From assembly GCF_035013185.1 (NCBI RefSeq), contig NZ_JAYGJO010000007.1:124001-188000 (forward strand): 64,000 nucleotides of DNA. Reading direction: 5' to 3'. Position numbers and translations under genes: made by a program. Positions 55,836 to 64,000 of this stretch are shown in pieces; position 1 is the first letter of the stretch; each line of letters begins with the position of its first letter. Source of the stretch: Acerihabitans sp035013185. Its GTDB lineage: Bacteria; Pseudomonadota; Gammaproteobacteria; Enterobacterales; Enterobacteriaceae. The notes beneath the pieces are model-generated. The model had not been told where the DNA came from and did no database searches. It saw only the letters and a list, made by a program, of their open reading frames with translations.

Positions 55836-57764
55836 ATGTCATTAATCAGTCTTTCCGGCGCCTGGCTGTCGTTTAGCGATGCGCCATTGTTGGATAATAC
55901 CGAACTGCATATCGAGCGTAACGAACGTGTCTGCCTGGTAGGGCGTAATGGCGCGGGTAAATCCACCCTGATGAAGATCCTCAGCGGTGAGGTTCCTCTT
56001 GATGATGGACAGCTTATTTTTGAGCAAGATACCATTGTCGCGCGCCTGCAGCAGGATCCGCCGCGCAACGTGAGCGGCAGTGTCTATGATTTTGTCGCCG
56101 AAGGCGTACAGGCCCAGGCTGAGACGCTAAAAGCCTACCACGCAGTCTCGCATTTGGTGGAAACGGATCCCAGCGACAAAAATCTGATGGAAATGGGTCG
56201 ATTGCAGGAAATTCTCGACCACCAGAACCTTTGGCATCTGGAAAAACGTATCAACGAAGTCCTTGAACAATTGGGCCTGACCGCCAACGCCGAATTATCG
56301 TCGCTTTCCGGCGGTTGGTTACGTAAAGCCGCACTGGGGCGTGCGTTGGTATGCGAACCCAAGGTACTGCTGCTCGATGAACCGACCAACCATCTGGATA
56401 TCGAAACTATCGACTGGTTGGAAATATTTCTGAAAAGCTTTGCCGGCAGCATCATCTTTATCTCCCATGACCGCTCCTTTATCCGCAACATGGCGACACG
56501 TATAGTTGACCTTGATCGCGGTAAGCTGGTGTCATGGCCGGGCAATTACGATAAGTACCTGGACGGCAAAGAGGAAGAACTGCGGGTACAGGAACTGCAA
56601 AACGCTGAATTTGACCGTAAGCTGGCCCAGGAAGAAGTCTGGATCCGCCAGGGTATCAAAGCCCGCCGTACCCGAAATGAAGGCCGGGTACGGGCATTGA
56701 AGGCGCTGCGTCAGGAAAGAACCGAACGGCGCGACGTCATCGGCAGCGCGAAAATGCAGGTTGAAGAAGCCACCCGTTCCGGCAAGATTGTGTTTGAAAT
56801 GGAAAATGTTACTTACCGGCTGGAAGATCGGGTTCTGGTGCGTAATTTCAGTGCTCAGGTGCAACGTGGCGACAAAATTGCCCTGATTGGCCCTAACGGC
56901 TGTGGCAAAACGACATTGCTGAAACTGATGCTTGACCAACTGTCGCCAGAGAGCGGTCGAATTCATTGCGGCACCAAGCTGGAAGTCGCCTACTTCGACC
57001 AACATCGTGCCGAATTGGATCCTGAGCGCACCGTAATGGATAACCTGGCGGAAGGCAAACAGGAAGTGATGGTCAATGGCCGCTCTCGGCACGTTCTGGG
57101 CTACCTGCAGGACTTCCTGTTCCATCCCAAACGCGCGATGACGCCGGTCAAGGCGCTCTCTGGCGGGGAGCGAAATCGCCTGCTGTTGGCCAAGCTGTTT
57201 CTCAATCCCAGCAACCTGCTGATACTCGATGAACCGACCAATGATCTCGATGTTGAAACGTTGGAATTGCTTGAGGAGATGATCGACAGCTATCAGGGAA
57301 CCGTATTGCTGGTGAGCCATGATCGGCAGTTTGTCGACAACTCGGTAACCGAATGCTGGATTTTTGAAGGCGACGGCCAGATCAGCAGCTATGTCGGCGG
57401 CTATTTCGATGCGCAAAACCAGCGTCAGAATATGCGTGCTCTGCGCGCTAATACTCCAGCACCGACCGCGACTGAAAAAAATAACGTCACCAAAGCTCAG
57501 AAGACGTTAAATGCCAAACAAAGTGGTACCAAATTAAGCTATAACCTACAGCGTGAACTTGAAGCGCTGCCGCTGCAGATAGAAACGCTGGAGCAACAGA
57601 TCAACGATCTGCAAGCACAGATGGCGCATGCGGATTTTTTTAGTCAATCCCATGAAATCACCCAGGGCGCGATTGCCGCGATGGCCAGTGCGGAACAAGC
57701 GCTTGAGCAGGTCTTTGCCCGCTGGGAAGAGCTGGAAGAGTTGAAGAACGGCCCTAAGGCGTAA
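55836..57764 (+). CDS. uup: ABC-F family ATPase Uup
   Basis: Uup is a soluble ABC-F protein with two ATPase domains that acts on ribosomes and limits excision of transposons. The product is 642 aa (E. coli 635). Walker A GRNGAGKST and GPNGCGKTT, signatures LSGGWLRKA and LSGGERNRLLLA, and Walker B VLLLDEPTNHLD and LLILDEPTNDLD are all intact. The last 80 residues are a coiled-coil DNA-binding tail (ALPLQIETLEQQINDLQAQ). It lies 5 bp after rlmKL, and pqiA follows after 95 bp. Confidence 0.96.
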   Translation: MSLISLSGAWLSFSDAPLLDNTELHIERNERVCLVGRNGAGKSTLMKILSGEVPLDDGQLIFEQDTIVARLQQDPPRNVSGSVYDFVAEGVQAQAETLKAYHAVSHLVETDPSDKNLMEMGRLQEILDHQNLWHLEKRINEVLEQLGLTANAELSSLSGGWLRKAALGRALVCEPKVLLLDEPTNHLDIETIDWLEIFLKSFAGSIIFISHDRSFIRNMATRIVDLDRGKLVSWPGNYDKYLDGKEEELRVQELQNAEFDRKLAQEEVWIRQGIKARRTRNEGRVRALKALRQERTERRDVIGSAKMQVEEATRSGKIVFEMENVTYRLEDRVLVRNFSAQVQRGDKIALIGPNGCGKTTLLKLMLDQLSPESGRIHCGTKLEVAYFDQHRAELDPERTVMDNLAEGKQEVMVNGRSRHVLGYLQDFLFHPKRAMTPVKALSGGERNRLLLAKLFLNPSNLLILDEPTNDLDVETLELLEEMIDSYQGTVLLVSHDRQFVDNSVTECWIFEGDGQISSYVGGYFDAQNQRQNMRALRANTPAPTATEKNNVTKAQKTLNAKQSGTKLSYNLQRELEALPLQIETLEQQINDLQAQMAHADFFSQSHEITQGAIAAMASAEQALEQVFARWEELEELKNGPKA

Positions 57765-57859
57765 CGTAAATCCTGGTCTAGTCCGTCAGGCTGGACCAGG
57801 GCAACGTGTTGCCTGAACATTGTCGCCTGAGGTGGGTGACAAATTATGAGGATGAAAGC

Positions 57860-59128
57860 ATGTGCTCTTCGGGCCATCAAATCAGGAACGTGCTTTGCCC
57901 CCATTGCGATTTATTAGTGGCCTTACCCCCATTGACCGCCGGTCAGAAGGGGGTATGCCCACGTTGTAAAAATAGTCTGATTAGCAGTTGGTCAAACCCT
58001 CGCACCCAGCCAGTGATGTTTGCCATAAGCGCGTTGATTATGCTGGTGCTCGCCAATTTATTCCCGTTTGTTAATATGCGAGTGTCCGGAATCGGGCGTC
58101 AAATTACCCTGCCGCAAATACCGAGCGTGATGGTGAGCGACAATTTCTCCAGTCTTGCCAGCCTGTTTTTGTTATTTGTACAACTCATTCCCGCCGCCTG
58201 CATGATTTTCATTATTCTGCTGTGTTTCGGCATACGCATACCGTTGCGCCTGAGGGCTTTCCTGGCCAAGACACTCTTTGCACTGCGCGCCTGGGGCATG
58301 GCAGAAATTTTCCTTGCCGGGGTCTTGGTCAGTTTTGTCAAACTGATGGCCTATGGCGATATTGGTGTGGGTATCAGCTTCTTGCCATTTTGCCTGTTTT
58401 GCCTGTTACAGCAACGGGCGTTCCAATGTATTGACCAGCGCTGGTTATGGGATAACATCATGCCGATGGATTCGCCGGTGGACACTATGCGCACAGGAGA
58501 GAGTGGTTTGTCCCAGGGGATCAGAACCTGCAGTTGTTGCACCCTGATTTTACCCGCCGCTCAACGGGTCTGCCCGCGCTGTCACACCAACGAACAAGCC
58601 CGGCGGCGTCATAGCCTACAGTGGACCATGGCCCTGCTGATAACCTCGGTCATGCTGTATATTCCGGCCAATATTCTGCCGATAATGATCACCAATACGC
58701 TGGGCAGTCAGTATAACTCGACCATTATCGCCGGGGTGATATTGCTCTGGGATGAGGGTTCTTACCCGGTGGCGTTGGTGATTTTTATCGCCAGCATTAT
58801 GGTTCCGACGCTTAAAATGATCGCGCTGGCCTGGTTATGTTGGGATGCTGGGGGCGGACGTGGCGTTGACCGCGAACGCATGCATTCTCTCTACGAGGTC
58901 GTCGAGTTTGTCGGCCGCTGGTCAATGATCGATGTTTTTGTGATAGCGGTACTTTCCGGTTTGGTTCGTATGGGGCAATTGATGAGCATTACGCCAGGCA
59001 TTGGTGCAGTGCTATTTGCCTCGGTGGTCATCATAACCATGTTTGCGGCACACATGTTCGACCCGCGTCTGATCTGGGACCGGGCGGAAAGTCATACTCA
59101 GAAGGAGTCTCCCGTTGACGGAAAATAA
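57860..59128 (+). CDS. pqiA: Intermembrane transport protein PqiA
   Basis: PqiA is the inner-membrane component of the Pqi lipid-transport system that spans the periplasm. From ATG 57860 it is 422 aa (E. coli 417), with GAGGA upstream at 57848. Two similar halves each start with a zinc ribbon (CPHCD...CPRC near residues 13-38, and CSCC...CPRC near 217-245) followed by four membrane helices. It overlaps pqiB by 14 bp. In E. coli the operon is induced by redox stress through SoxS; no SoxS box was assigned here. Confidence 0.95.
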   Translation: MCSSGHQIRNVLCPHCDLLVALPPLTAGQKGVCPRCKNSLISSWSNPRTQPVMFAISALIMLVLANLFPFVNMRVSGIGRQITLPQIPSVMVSDNFSSLASLFLLFVQLIPAACMIFIILLCFGIRIPLRLRAFLAKTLFALRAWGMAEIFLAGVLVSFVKLMAYGDIGVGISFLPFCLFCLLQQRAFQCIDQRWLWDNIMPMDSPVDTMRTGESGLSQGIRTCSCCTLILPAAQRVCPRCHTNEQARRRHSLQWTMALLITSVMLYIPANILPIMITNTLGSQYNSTIIAGVILLWDEGSYPVALVIFIASIMVPTLKMIALAWLCWDAGGGRGVDRERMHSLYEVVEFVGRWSMIDVFVIAVLSGLVRMGQLMSITPGIGAVLFASVVIITMFAAHMFDPRLIWDRAESHTQKESPVDGK

Positions 59129-60755
59129 GCATGACGTCGCGCAGGTTGAGAACATCAAACGCTGGTCGCCAGTATGGATCATTCCCATTGTCACGGTGCT
59201 GATTGGTGCATGGATTCTTTATTATCATTTTAGCCATCAGGGCAAGCTTATTACCCTGACGACGACCAGTGCCGAAGGTATCGAAGCCGGGAAAACCGCT
59301 ATCAAAAGCCGCAGTGTGGATGTTGGCATGGTGGAAAGCGTGGCACTCAGCGACGATTTACGCCAGGTAAAAATCAAGGCCCGCATCAATAACGGTGTGG
59401 AAAAACTGTTGCGTAAAGACTCGGCGTTCTGGGTGGTGAAACCGCAAATTGGTCGAGAAGGTATTTCCGGGCTAGGAACGCTGTTATCCGGGGCCTATAT
59501 CCAACTGCAGCCCGGCAATGATAAGGATAACGCTGACGCCTTTACCCTGCTCGACGCGCCTCCTCTGGCCTCACCGGACGCCAAAGGCATACGGGTTGAG
59601 CTTGACAGTGAGCAGTCCGGTCAGTTGAATGCCGGCGATCCGGTACTGTTTCGGGGATTTCGGGTTGGCACGGTACAAGTGAGTCATTTCGATCCACAAA
59701 CCCGCAAAATGAGCTATCAGCTATTTATTAGTGCGCCCTATAACAGCCTGGTTACCAGCAACGTCCGTTTCTGGAAGGACAGTGGTGTCGCTCTTGATAT
59801 GTCAGCTCAAGGAATGCGGGTTGAGATGGGTTCCATAACCACGTTGTTAAGTGGTGGCGTCAGTTTTGATGTTCCCAGCGGCTGGCCGTTGGGCGAACCG
59901 GCGAAGGAACATCAGATTTATCAATTATTCGACAACAAAAGTAACATTGCTGATTCCCTCTATACCGTACACAAAGATTATGTGCTGTTATTCAGTGATT
60001 CAATTCGCGGCCTGCAGCCTGGGGCACCGGTGGAGTTTCGTGGCATACGTCTAGGTACTGTGGCTCAGGTGCCATTCTTTACCAATACCACCAATCCCAT
60101 TGATGATAATTATCAGGTACCGGTCCTGATCAGCATTGAGCCAGGCCGGATTACCAGCATGCTGGGCGCCAACTTTGACATTGATGCACGGCTAAAACAG
60201 GCTGAATCTCAGGGTCTGCGCGCTGCGCTCAAAAGTGCCAATTTATTAACGGGTTCGCTGTATATTGATCTCGATTTTTATCCGCAGGCCAAGCCTTGGC
60301 AGGGTGTCACTACGCTTAATGGTTATCGGGTGCTGCCTACCACCAGTGCCGGGTTGGCGCAAATACAGCAAAAGCTGATGATGACGCTGGATAAGATTAA
60401 CAATCTACCGCTTAATCCGATGATCAACGAAGCCACCAACACGTTAGCGCAAAGCCAAAATACGCTACGCGAATTGCAAAAGACCCTAAAATCGGTGAAT
60501 ACGATCACTGAAAGCCCGGCAATGCAGCAATTACCCCAGGATATGCAACGTACACTGCGCGAACTCAACACCAGCATGAAGGGTTTCCAGCCCGGCTCGC
60601 CGGCGTATAACAAGATGGTGGACAGCATGCAGCGGCTCGACCAGGTCCTGCGCGAACTACAGCCGGTACTACGCACGTTAAATACCAAGAGCAATGCGTT
60701 GGTCTTTGAGGCTAGCAAAGGTCATGATCCGATCCCCAAGAGGGCAAAAAAATGA
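59115..60755 (+). CDS. pqiB: Intermembrane transport protein PqiB (MCE protein)
   Basis: PqiB is a periplasm-spanning MCE protein that forms a hexameric needle from the inner membrane towards the outer membrane. The product is 546 aa, equal to E. coli. One N-terminal membrane helix (about 19-41) is followed by three MCE domains (roughly 45-140, 160-260 and 285-395) and a helical C-terminal needle. The start is TTG, supported by GAAGGAG 7 bp upstream and by the family N-terminus NIKRWSPVWIIPIVTVLIGAW. It overlaps pqiA by 14 bp and pqiC by 4 bp. Confidence 0.95.
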   Translation: MTENKHDVAQVENIKRWSPVWIIPIVTVLIGAWILYYHFSHQGKLITLTTTSAEGIEAGKTAIKSRSVDVGMVESVALSDDLRQVKIKARINNGVEKLLRKDSAFWVVKPQIGREGISGLGTLLSGAYIQLQPGNDKDNADAFTLLDAPPLASPDAKGIRVELDSEQSGQLNAGDPVLFRGFRVGTVQVSHFDPQTRKMSYQLFISAPYNSLVTSNVRFWKDSGVALDMSAQGMRVEMGSITTLLSGGVSFDVPSGWPLGEPAKEHQIYQLFDNKSNIADSLYTVHKDYVLLFSDSIRGLQPGAPVEFRGIRLGTVAQVPFFTNTTNPIDDNYQVPVLISIEPGRITSMLGANFDIDARLKQAESQGLRAALKSANLLTGSLYIDLDFYPQAKPWQGVTTLNGYRVLPTTSAGLAQIQQKLMMTLDKINNLPLNPMINEATNTLAQSQNTLRELQKTLKSVNTITESPAMQQLPQDMQRTLRELNTSMKGFQPGSPAYNKMVDSMQRLDQVLRELQPVLRTLNTKSNALVFEASKGHDPIPKRAKK

Positions 60756-61321
60756 ATAAAGGAATCGTACTGGTCCTGGTGTTGCTGTTGGGCGGTTGCA
60801 GCGGTGGTGGTGGTCAACATTATTATCAACTGCCGGTCGCGGCGGATACTGCGGGGGCTCAGCATATATCCGTTACTTCCAGCCTACGGCATATATGGGT
60901 GTCGCGGGTTAACCTGTCCGATTTTCTGGCCGGCAATGGCGTGGTATATCAAGCCAGCGATGTTCGTTATATCACCGCGGCTAATAACCTCTGGGCCAGT
61001 CCTTTGGCACAGCAACTGCAACAGACGATGGTGATTAATCTGGGCAATGCACTGCCGGGAACCCTGGTTTCAGCCACGCCGGCTCCGGGTGAACAGGACA
61101 CTCTGGAACTCAATATTTCTGCTTTCCATGGTCGCTATGACGGCAGAGTGATTATTCAAGGTGTGGCATTATTGACCCACCAACAGCAGGTTATCAGCTA
61201 TCCTTTTGCCCTGACGTTAAAACAAGATCAGGACGGTTATGATGCATTAGTCCGAACCCTGGCTCAGGGCTGGCTGCAAGTGAGCCAAACTATCGCCGGG
61301 CAAATTTTAGCCACCCGCTAA
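60752..61321 (+). CDS. pqiC: Outer-membrane lipoprotein PqiC
   Basis: PqiC (YmbA) is the outer-membrane lipoprotein that receives the PqiB needle. The product is 189 aa (E. coli 187). Lipobox LLGGC gives a lipidated cysteine at residue 16, followed by SGGGG, so Lol sorting to the outer membrane is expected. It overlaps pqiB by 4 bp (ATGA). rmf follows 269 bp later from its own promoter. Confidence 0.94.
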   Translation: MNKGIVLVLVLLLGGCSGGGGQHYYQLPVAADTAGAQHISVTSSLRHIWVSRVNLSDFLAGNGVVYQASDVRYITAANNLWASPLAQQLQQTMVINLGNALPGTLVSATPAPGEQDTLELNISAFHGRYDGRVIIQGVALLTHQQQVISYPFALTLKQDQDGYDALVRTLAQGWLQVSQTIAGQILATR

Positions 61322-61590
61322 TAACGAAAGATTCTAAAAAAAAGCGCGATGTGAAATGAAGGGAAAATAGGTCGGCCAGCGTGGGAGCTATATAATCATT
61401 TCAGCCGCTTAGCTTGCGAATAGCGATATTCAAATGGCAAAAAAGAGTCATTATGCGGTTTTTATATGACGTTTTTGTGAACTTATGCATTGATTTTCTG
61501 CGCGCTTATCGTTAAAGATAAGGTGTGATCGCAGACACCAACTAGCGATTACCGTTTTCTTTCCACCAAATAAGATGAGGGAAACACGGC

Positions 61591-61758
61591 ATGAAGAGAC
61601 AAAAACGAGATCGTCTTGAACGGGCACATTCACGTGGTTATCAAGCGGGACTCTCTGGACGCTCTAGTGAGGTCTGTCCTTTTCAGTCCTTAGATGCACG
61701 GTCTCACTGGTTGGGAGGTTGGCGAAAGGCCATGGAGGACAGGTCGGTTACCTTGTAA
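61591..61758 (+). CDS. rmf: Ribosome modulation factor
   Basis: RMF converts 70S ribosomes to inactive 100S dimers in stationary phase. The 55-aa product starts MKRQKRDRLERAHSRGYQAG and contains GRSSEVCPF and HWLGGWRKAMEDR, close to E. coli RMF (also 55 aa). GAGGG lies 9 bp before the ATG. Position between pqiC and fabA is as in E. coli. The upstream 269 bp is AT-rich and likely holds a ppGpp- and CRP-responsive promoter, by analogy only. Confidence 0.96.
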   Translation: MKRQKRDRLERAHSRGYQAGLSGRSSEVCPFQSLDARSHWLGGWRKAMEDRSVTL

Positions 61759-61780
61759 TCACCTGTTAGCAAAAGAGATC

Positions 61781-61802
61781 AACCTCCGCTTTCGCGGAGG
61801 TT
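61781..61802. terminator. Hairpin between convergent rmf and fabA
   Basis: AACCTCCGC (61781-61789) and GCGGAGGTT (61794-61802) form a 9-bp perfect stem with a TTTC loop between the two convergent genes. It probably ends transcripts from both sides; the following T-run is weak. Confidence 0.7.
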
Positions 61803-61815
61803 ATGTTAAGAATGG

Positions 61816-62334
61816 TTAGAAAACACCCGTATCTTTGAACAGACCTACCTTGAGATCGCTGGCCGTATAAATCACCTGACCGTCGCAAAGCATCTCTCCA
61901 TCTGCCAGACCCATCACCAAACGGCGATTAACAACCCGGCGAAAATGGATACGGTAAGTGACCAGCTTAGCGCTGGGTAATACTTGACCCGTGAATTTAA
62001 CTTCACCTACGCCCAGTGCCCGGCCTTTGCCTTCGCCGCCCAGCCAGCCTAAATAAAAACCGACCAGTTGCCACATGGCATCCAGTCCCAAACAGCCTGG
62101 CATGACCGGATCGCCGATAAAATGGCAGCCGAAAAACCACATATCCGGATTGATATCCAGTTCCGCTTCAATGAAACCTTTATTATGGCTACCGCCGTCT
62201 TCGGTCATTTTCACGACTCGGTCCATCATCAGCATATTACCGGCAGGGAGCGGTGGACCTTCCTTACCGAATAATTCGCTGCGTCCGCAGGCAAGAAGGT
62301 CTTCTTTTGTATAGGAGTCGCGTTTATCTACCAT
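61816..62334 (-). CDS. fabA: 3-hydroxydecanoyl-[ACP] dehydratase/isomerase
   Basis: FabA dehydrates 3-hydroxydecanoyl-ACP and isomerises the product, the branch point to unsaturated fatty acids. The product is 172 aa, identical in length to E. coli. The catalytic His is in WFFGCHFIGDPVMPGCLGLD (His70) and the Asp follows in the same block (Asp84). Conserved enteric FabA is the rule. It is convergent with rmf and lies 65 bp downstream of lonH on the same strand. Confidence 0.98.
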   Translation of the reverse strand: MVDKRDSYTKEDLLACGRSELFGKEGPPLPAGNMLMMDRVVKMTEDGGSHNKGFIEAELDINPDMWFFGCHFIGDPVMPGCLGLDAMWQLVGFYLGWLGGEGKGRALGVGEVKFTGQVLPSAKLVTYRIHFRRVVNRRLVMGLADGEMLCDGQVIYTASDLKVGLFKDTGVF

Positions 62335-62399
62335 GTTATCAAAACCCTTATCAATGAATCTTGCGCATTAACTAACATCAATCCCCCGGAAACGGCTCA

Positions 62400-64000
62400 T
62401 TAGCTCTGGTTAAACCAATTGAGCCAGCGAAGTCCCCAGGGCAAACGCAGGCGTTCGTGCTGATTAACATAAGCGATGCGCTCGCGTATCGAAGCAATTA
62501 AATTGGGCTTCTGCTCGTGATCGTAGGGTATTCCGGTCAGCAATTCCAATGCTTCATCAATGGTTTCTACCGGCCATATATGAAACTGCTCTTCCCGTAC
62601 TGCCTCAACCAACTCTTCATGCAAACAGAGATGCCGCACATTGGAGATGGGGATGATCACGCCATGTGAACCGTCAAGTCCACGGCCCTGACATAAGGCA
62701 AAAAAGCCTTCAATTTTTTCGTTTACACCGCCAATAGGTTGAACCCGGCCGAACTGGTCAACCGAACCGGTGACGGCGATGTGCTGACTAAGTGGTTTGC
62801 TGGATAAGGCGCTGATCAACGCGCTTAATTCAGCCAAGGAGGCACTATCCCCATCCACTTCGCCATAAGACTGTTCAAACACCAGCGAGGCGGAGAAGGG
62901 CAGTTGCTGATCCAACTCCAGTGAAGCCATCAGGAAGGCCTGCATAATCATCATACCCTTGGCATGCAGGTTTCCACCGAGTTCTGCTTTGCGTTCCACA
63001 TCATTTATTTCTCCATCACCTAGATGGACCACGCAACTGATGCGCGAAGGTTCACCAAACGGCAATGGATGACCTGGAAAATCGAGGACCGACAGGGCAT
63101 TCACCTGGCCGACCATCGCACCTTCGGTTTCCACCATAATCTGCCCTTCAGATATCTCATCTTGCATTCGCTCGGTAAGATAGCTTTCACGCCAGATGCG
63201 GGTGCGGTTACTATTATATAGCGCTTCGCTGTTTATCACTCCCTGGCCACTGTAGAGCACTGCCTCCTTGATACGGCGGCTTAGCCATTGAGGGCACAAG
63301 GGTAACTGGTATTGATCGCCGCTATAACGTATGGCCTGGCGGATCATTTCTGGCCATGCTTCGGCTTCCAGTGCTGACAAACCTTGATCGGCAAGCAAGC
63401 TATTAACATAGGCGCACCAGGTTTGCATATCCTCAGGCGACAAGAGTTTTATATCGGACTCGAACTCACCATAGATGGCCAACTTAGTCAGATCAGGTTC
63501 CAGATCGCTTAAATCTGCCAACGACTCGCGATCGCCAATGATCACCAATCGCAAATCCAGAGGCATCGCCGGGATGGAGACCGGTAATGGCCGCGTTTCA
63601 TCCAAGGCCAGCCAATCGAACCGTTTTTGCAGGATCATCTGCTTTAAGCGAAGCCACATTAGGGGCTGGCTCACCAATGCCTTGGCGCCTAAAATCAATA
63701 CTCCGCCGTTGGCGTCATGGATTTTTCCCGGCTGCAAATCTATTACGTCGCGATAACATCTCATGCAGCCGAACAGTTGCTCATGTTCGATCCATGTCTG
63801 ATAGACGCATTGGTCACGGGCGGCAAAATTATCATCGGGTTTAGTCGCCGGCTGTACAGTAACGCCGTTGCCAGTGATGACATACCTGCTGCCAATTAAG
63901 GTGTTGGCATTGGGCAGCAGTCCCTTGATCGTCTTGTTGATTAACTGGAAATATTCCTCATCTTCCTGTGCCGTGATCAGCATAAATCGGCTTGGTGACC
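62400..64000 (-). CDS. ycbZ: Lon-like protease LonH/YcbZ (5' end outside window)
   Basis: This is a putative ATP-independent Lon-family protease. The C-terminal Lon proteolytic domain (last 220 residues or so) has the catalytic serine in EVDGDSASLAEL and the catalytic lysine in VNEKIEGFF. The frame stays open to the window edge: SPSRF precedes MLITAQEDEEY and aligns with E. coli YcbZ, so the first 55 or so residues are outside. At least 527 residues are visible (E. coli YcbZ is 586). It is upstream of fabA, as in E. coli. Confidence 0.94.
   Translation of the reverse strand, partial: SPSRFMLITAQEDEEYFQLINKTIKGLLPNANTLIGSRYVITGNGVTVQPATKPDDNFAARDQCVYQTWIEHEQLFGCMRCYRDVIDLQPGKIHDANGGVLILGAKALVSQPLMWLRLKQMILQKRFDWLALDETRPLPVSIPAMPLDLRLVIIGDRESLADLSDLEPDLTKLAIYGEFESDIKLLSPEDMQTWCAYVNSLLADQGLSALEAEAWPEMIRQAIRYSGDQYQLPLCPQWLSRRIKEAVLYSGQGVINSEALYNSNRTRIWRESYLTERMQDEISEGQIMVETEGAMVGQVNALSVLDFPGHPLPFGEPSRISCVVHLGDGEINDVERKAELGGNLHAKGMMIMQAFLMASLELDQQLPFSASLVFEQSYGEVDGDSASLAELSALISALSSKPLSQHIAVTGSVDQFGRVQPIGGVNEKIEGFFALCQGRGLDGSHGVIIPISNVRHLCLHEELVEAVREEQFHIWPVETIDEALELLTGIPYDHEQKPNLIASIRERIAYVNQHERLRLPWGLRWLNWFNQS

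Overview
This window is a stretch of core chromosome from a gammaproteobacterium of the order Enterobacterales. The gene order follows the E. coli ftsK-to-ycbZ segment almost gene for gene: ftsK-lolA-rarA-serS-ycaD, then pflA-pflB-focA-ycaO, serC-aroA-cmk-rpsA-ihfB, comEC-msbA-lpxK-ycaR-kdsB-ycbJ-elyC-cmoM-mukF-mukE-mukB-ldtD-mepK-ycbL-aspC-ompF-asnS-pncB-pepN, and pyrD-zapC-ycbX-rlmKL-uup-pqiABC-rmf-fabA-lonH. Almost every protein has the length of its E. coli counterpart and intact motifs. Several ERIC-type intergenic repeats support the Enterobacterales assignment. A Sodalis-, Serratia- or Pectobacterium-like organism is my guess from the extra sequence; the genus cannot be fixed from this window alone.

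Layout. 1-6411: division and chromosome partition (ftsK end), lipoprotein transport (lolA), replication-fork maintenance (rarA), seryl-tRNA synthetase, and an MFS transporter. 6497-14843 (minus): a YddA/BacA-like ABC transporter, then pyruvate formate-lyase, its activase and the formate channel behind a long AT-rich upstream region, then ycaO. 15400-20969: serine, aromatic amino acid, CMP kinase, ribosomal protein S1 and IHF-beta genes. 21155-30217: an unrecognised secreted protein, then the DNA-uptake/lipid A/Kdo block. 30373-37643: the cmoM-mukFEB condensin operon. 38066-42670: peptidoglycan L,D-transpeptidase and endopeptidase, a metallo-hydrolase, and aspartate aminotransferase. 42883-50187: porin, asnS, pncB, pepN. 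50781-64000: pyrD, the division factor zapC, rlmKL, uup, the pqi envelope-transport operon, rmf, fabA and a Lon-like protease cut by the window edge.

The genes are ordinary; the unusual content is between them. The main items are: (a) a 120-bp tandem repeat array of about 3.6 units between pepN and pyrD, each unit built from a perfect palindrome and a hairpin; (b) a perfect CRP-box core, overlapping promoter, 16-codon ORF and intrinsic terminator on the minus strand between lpxK and ycaR, which together look like a small CRP-controlled transcript; (c) four ERIC elements or relics, one about 70 bp longer than the usual 127 bp; (d) a 15-bp tandem repeat ending in a hairpin between ycbL and aspC; (e) a short secreted-protein gene of unknown family between ihfB and comEC. 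No rRNA, tRNA, CRISPR array, intact insertion sequence, prophage or clearly broken large gene was found.
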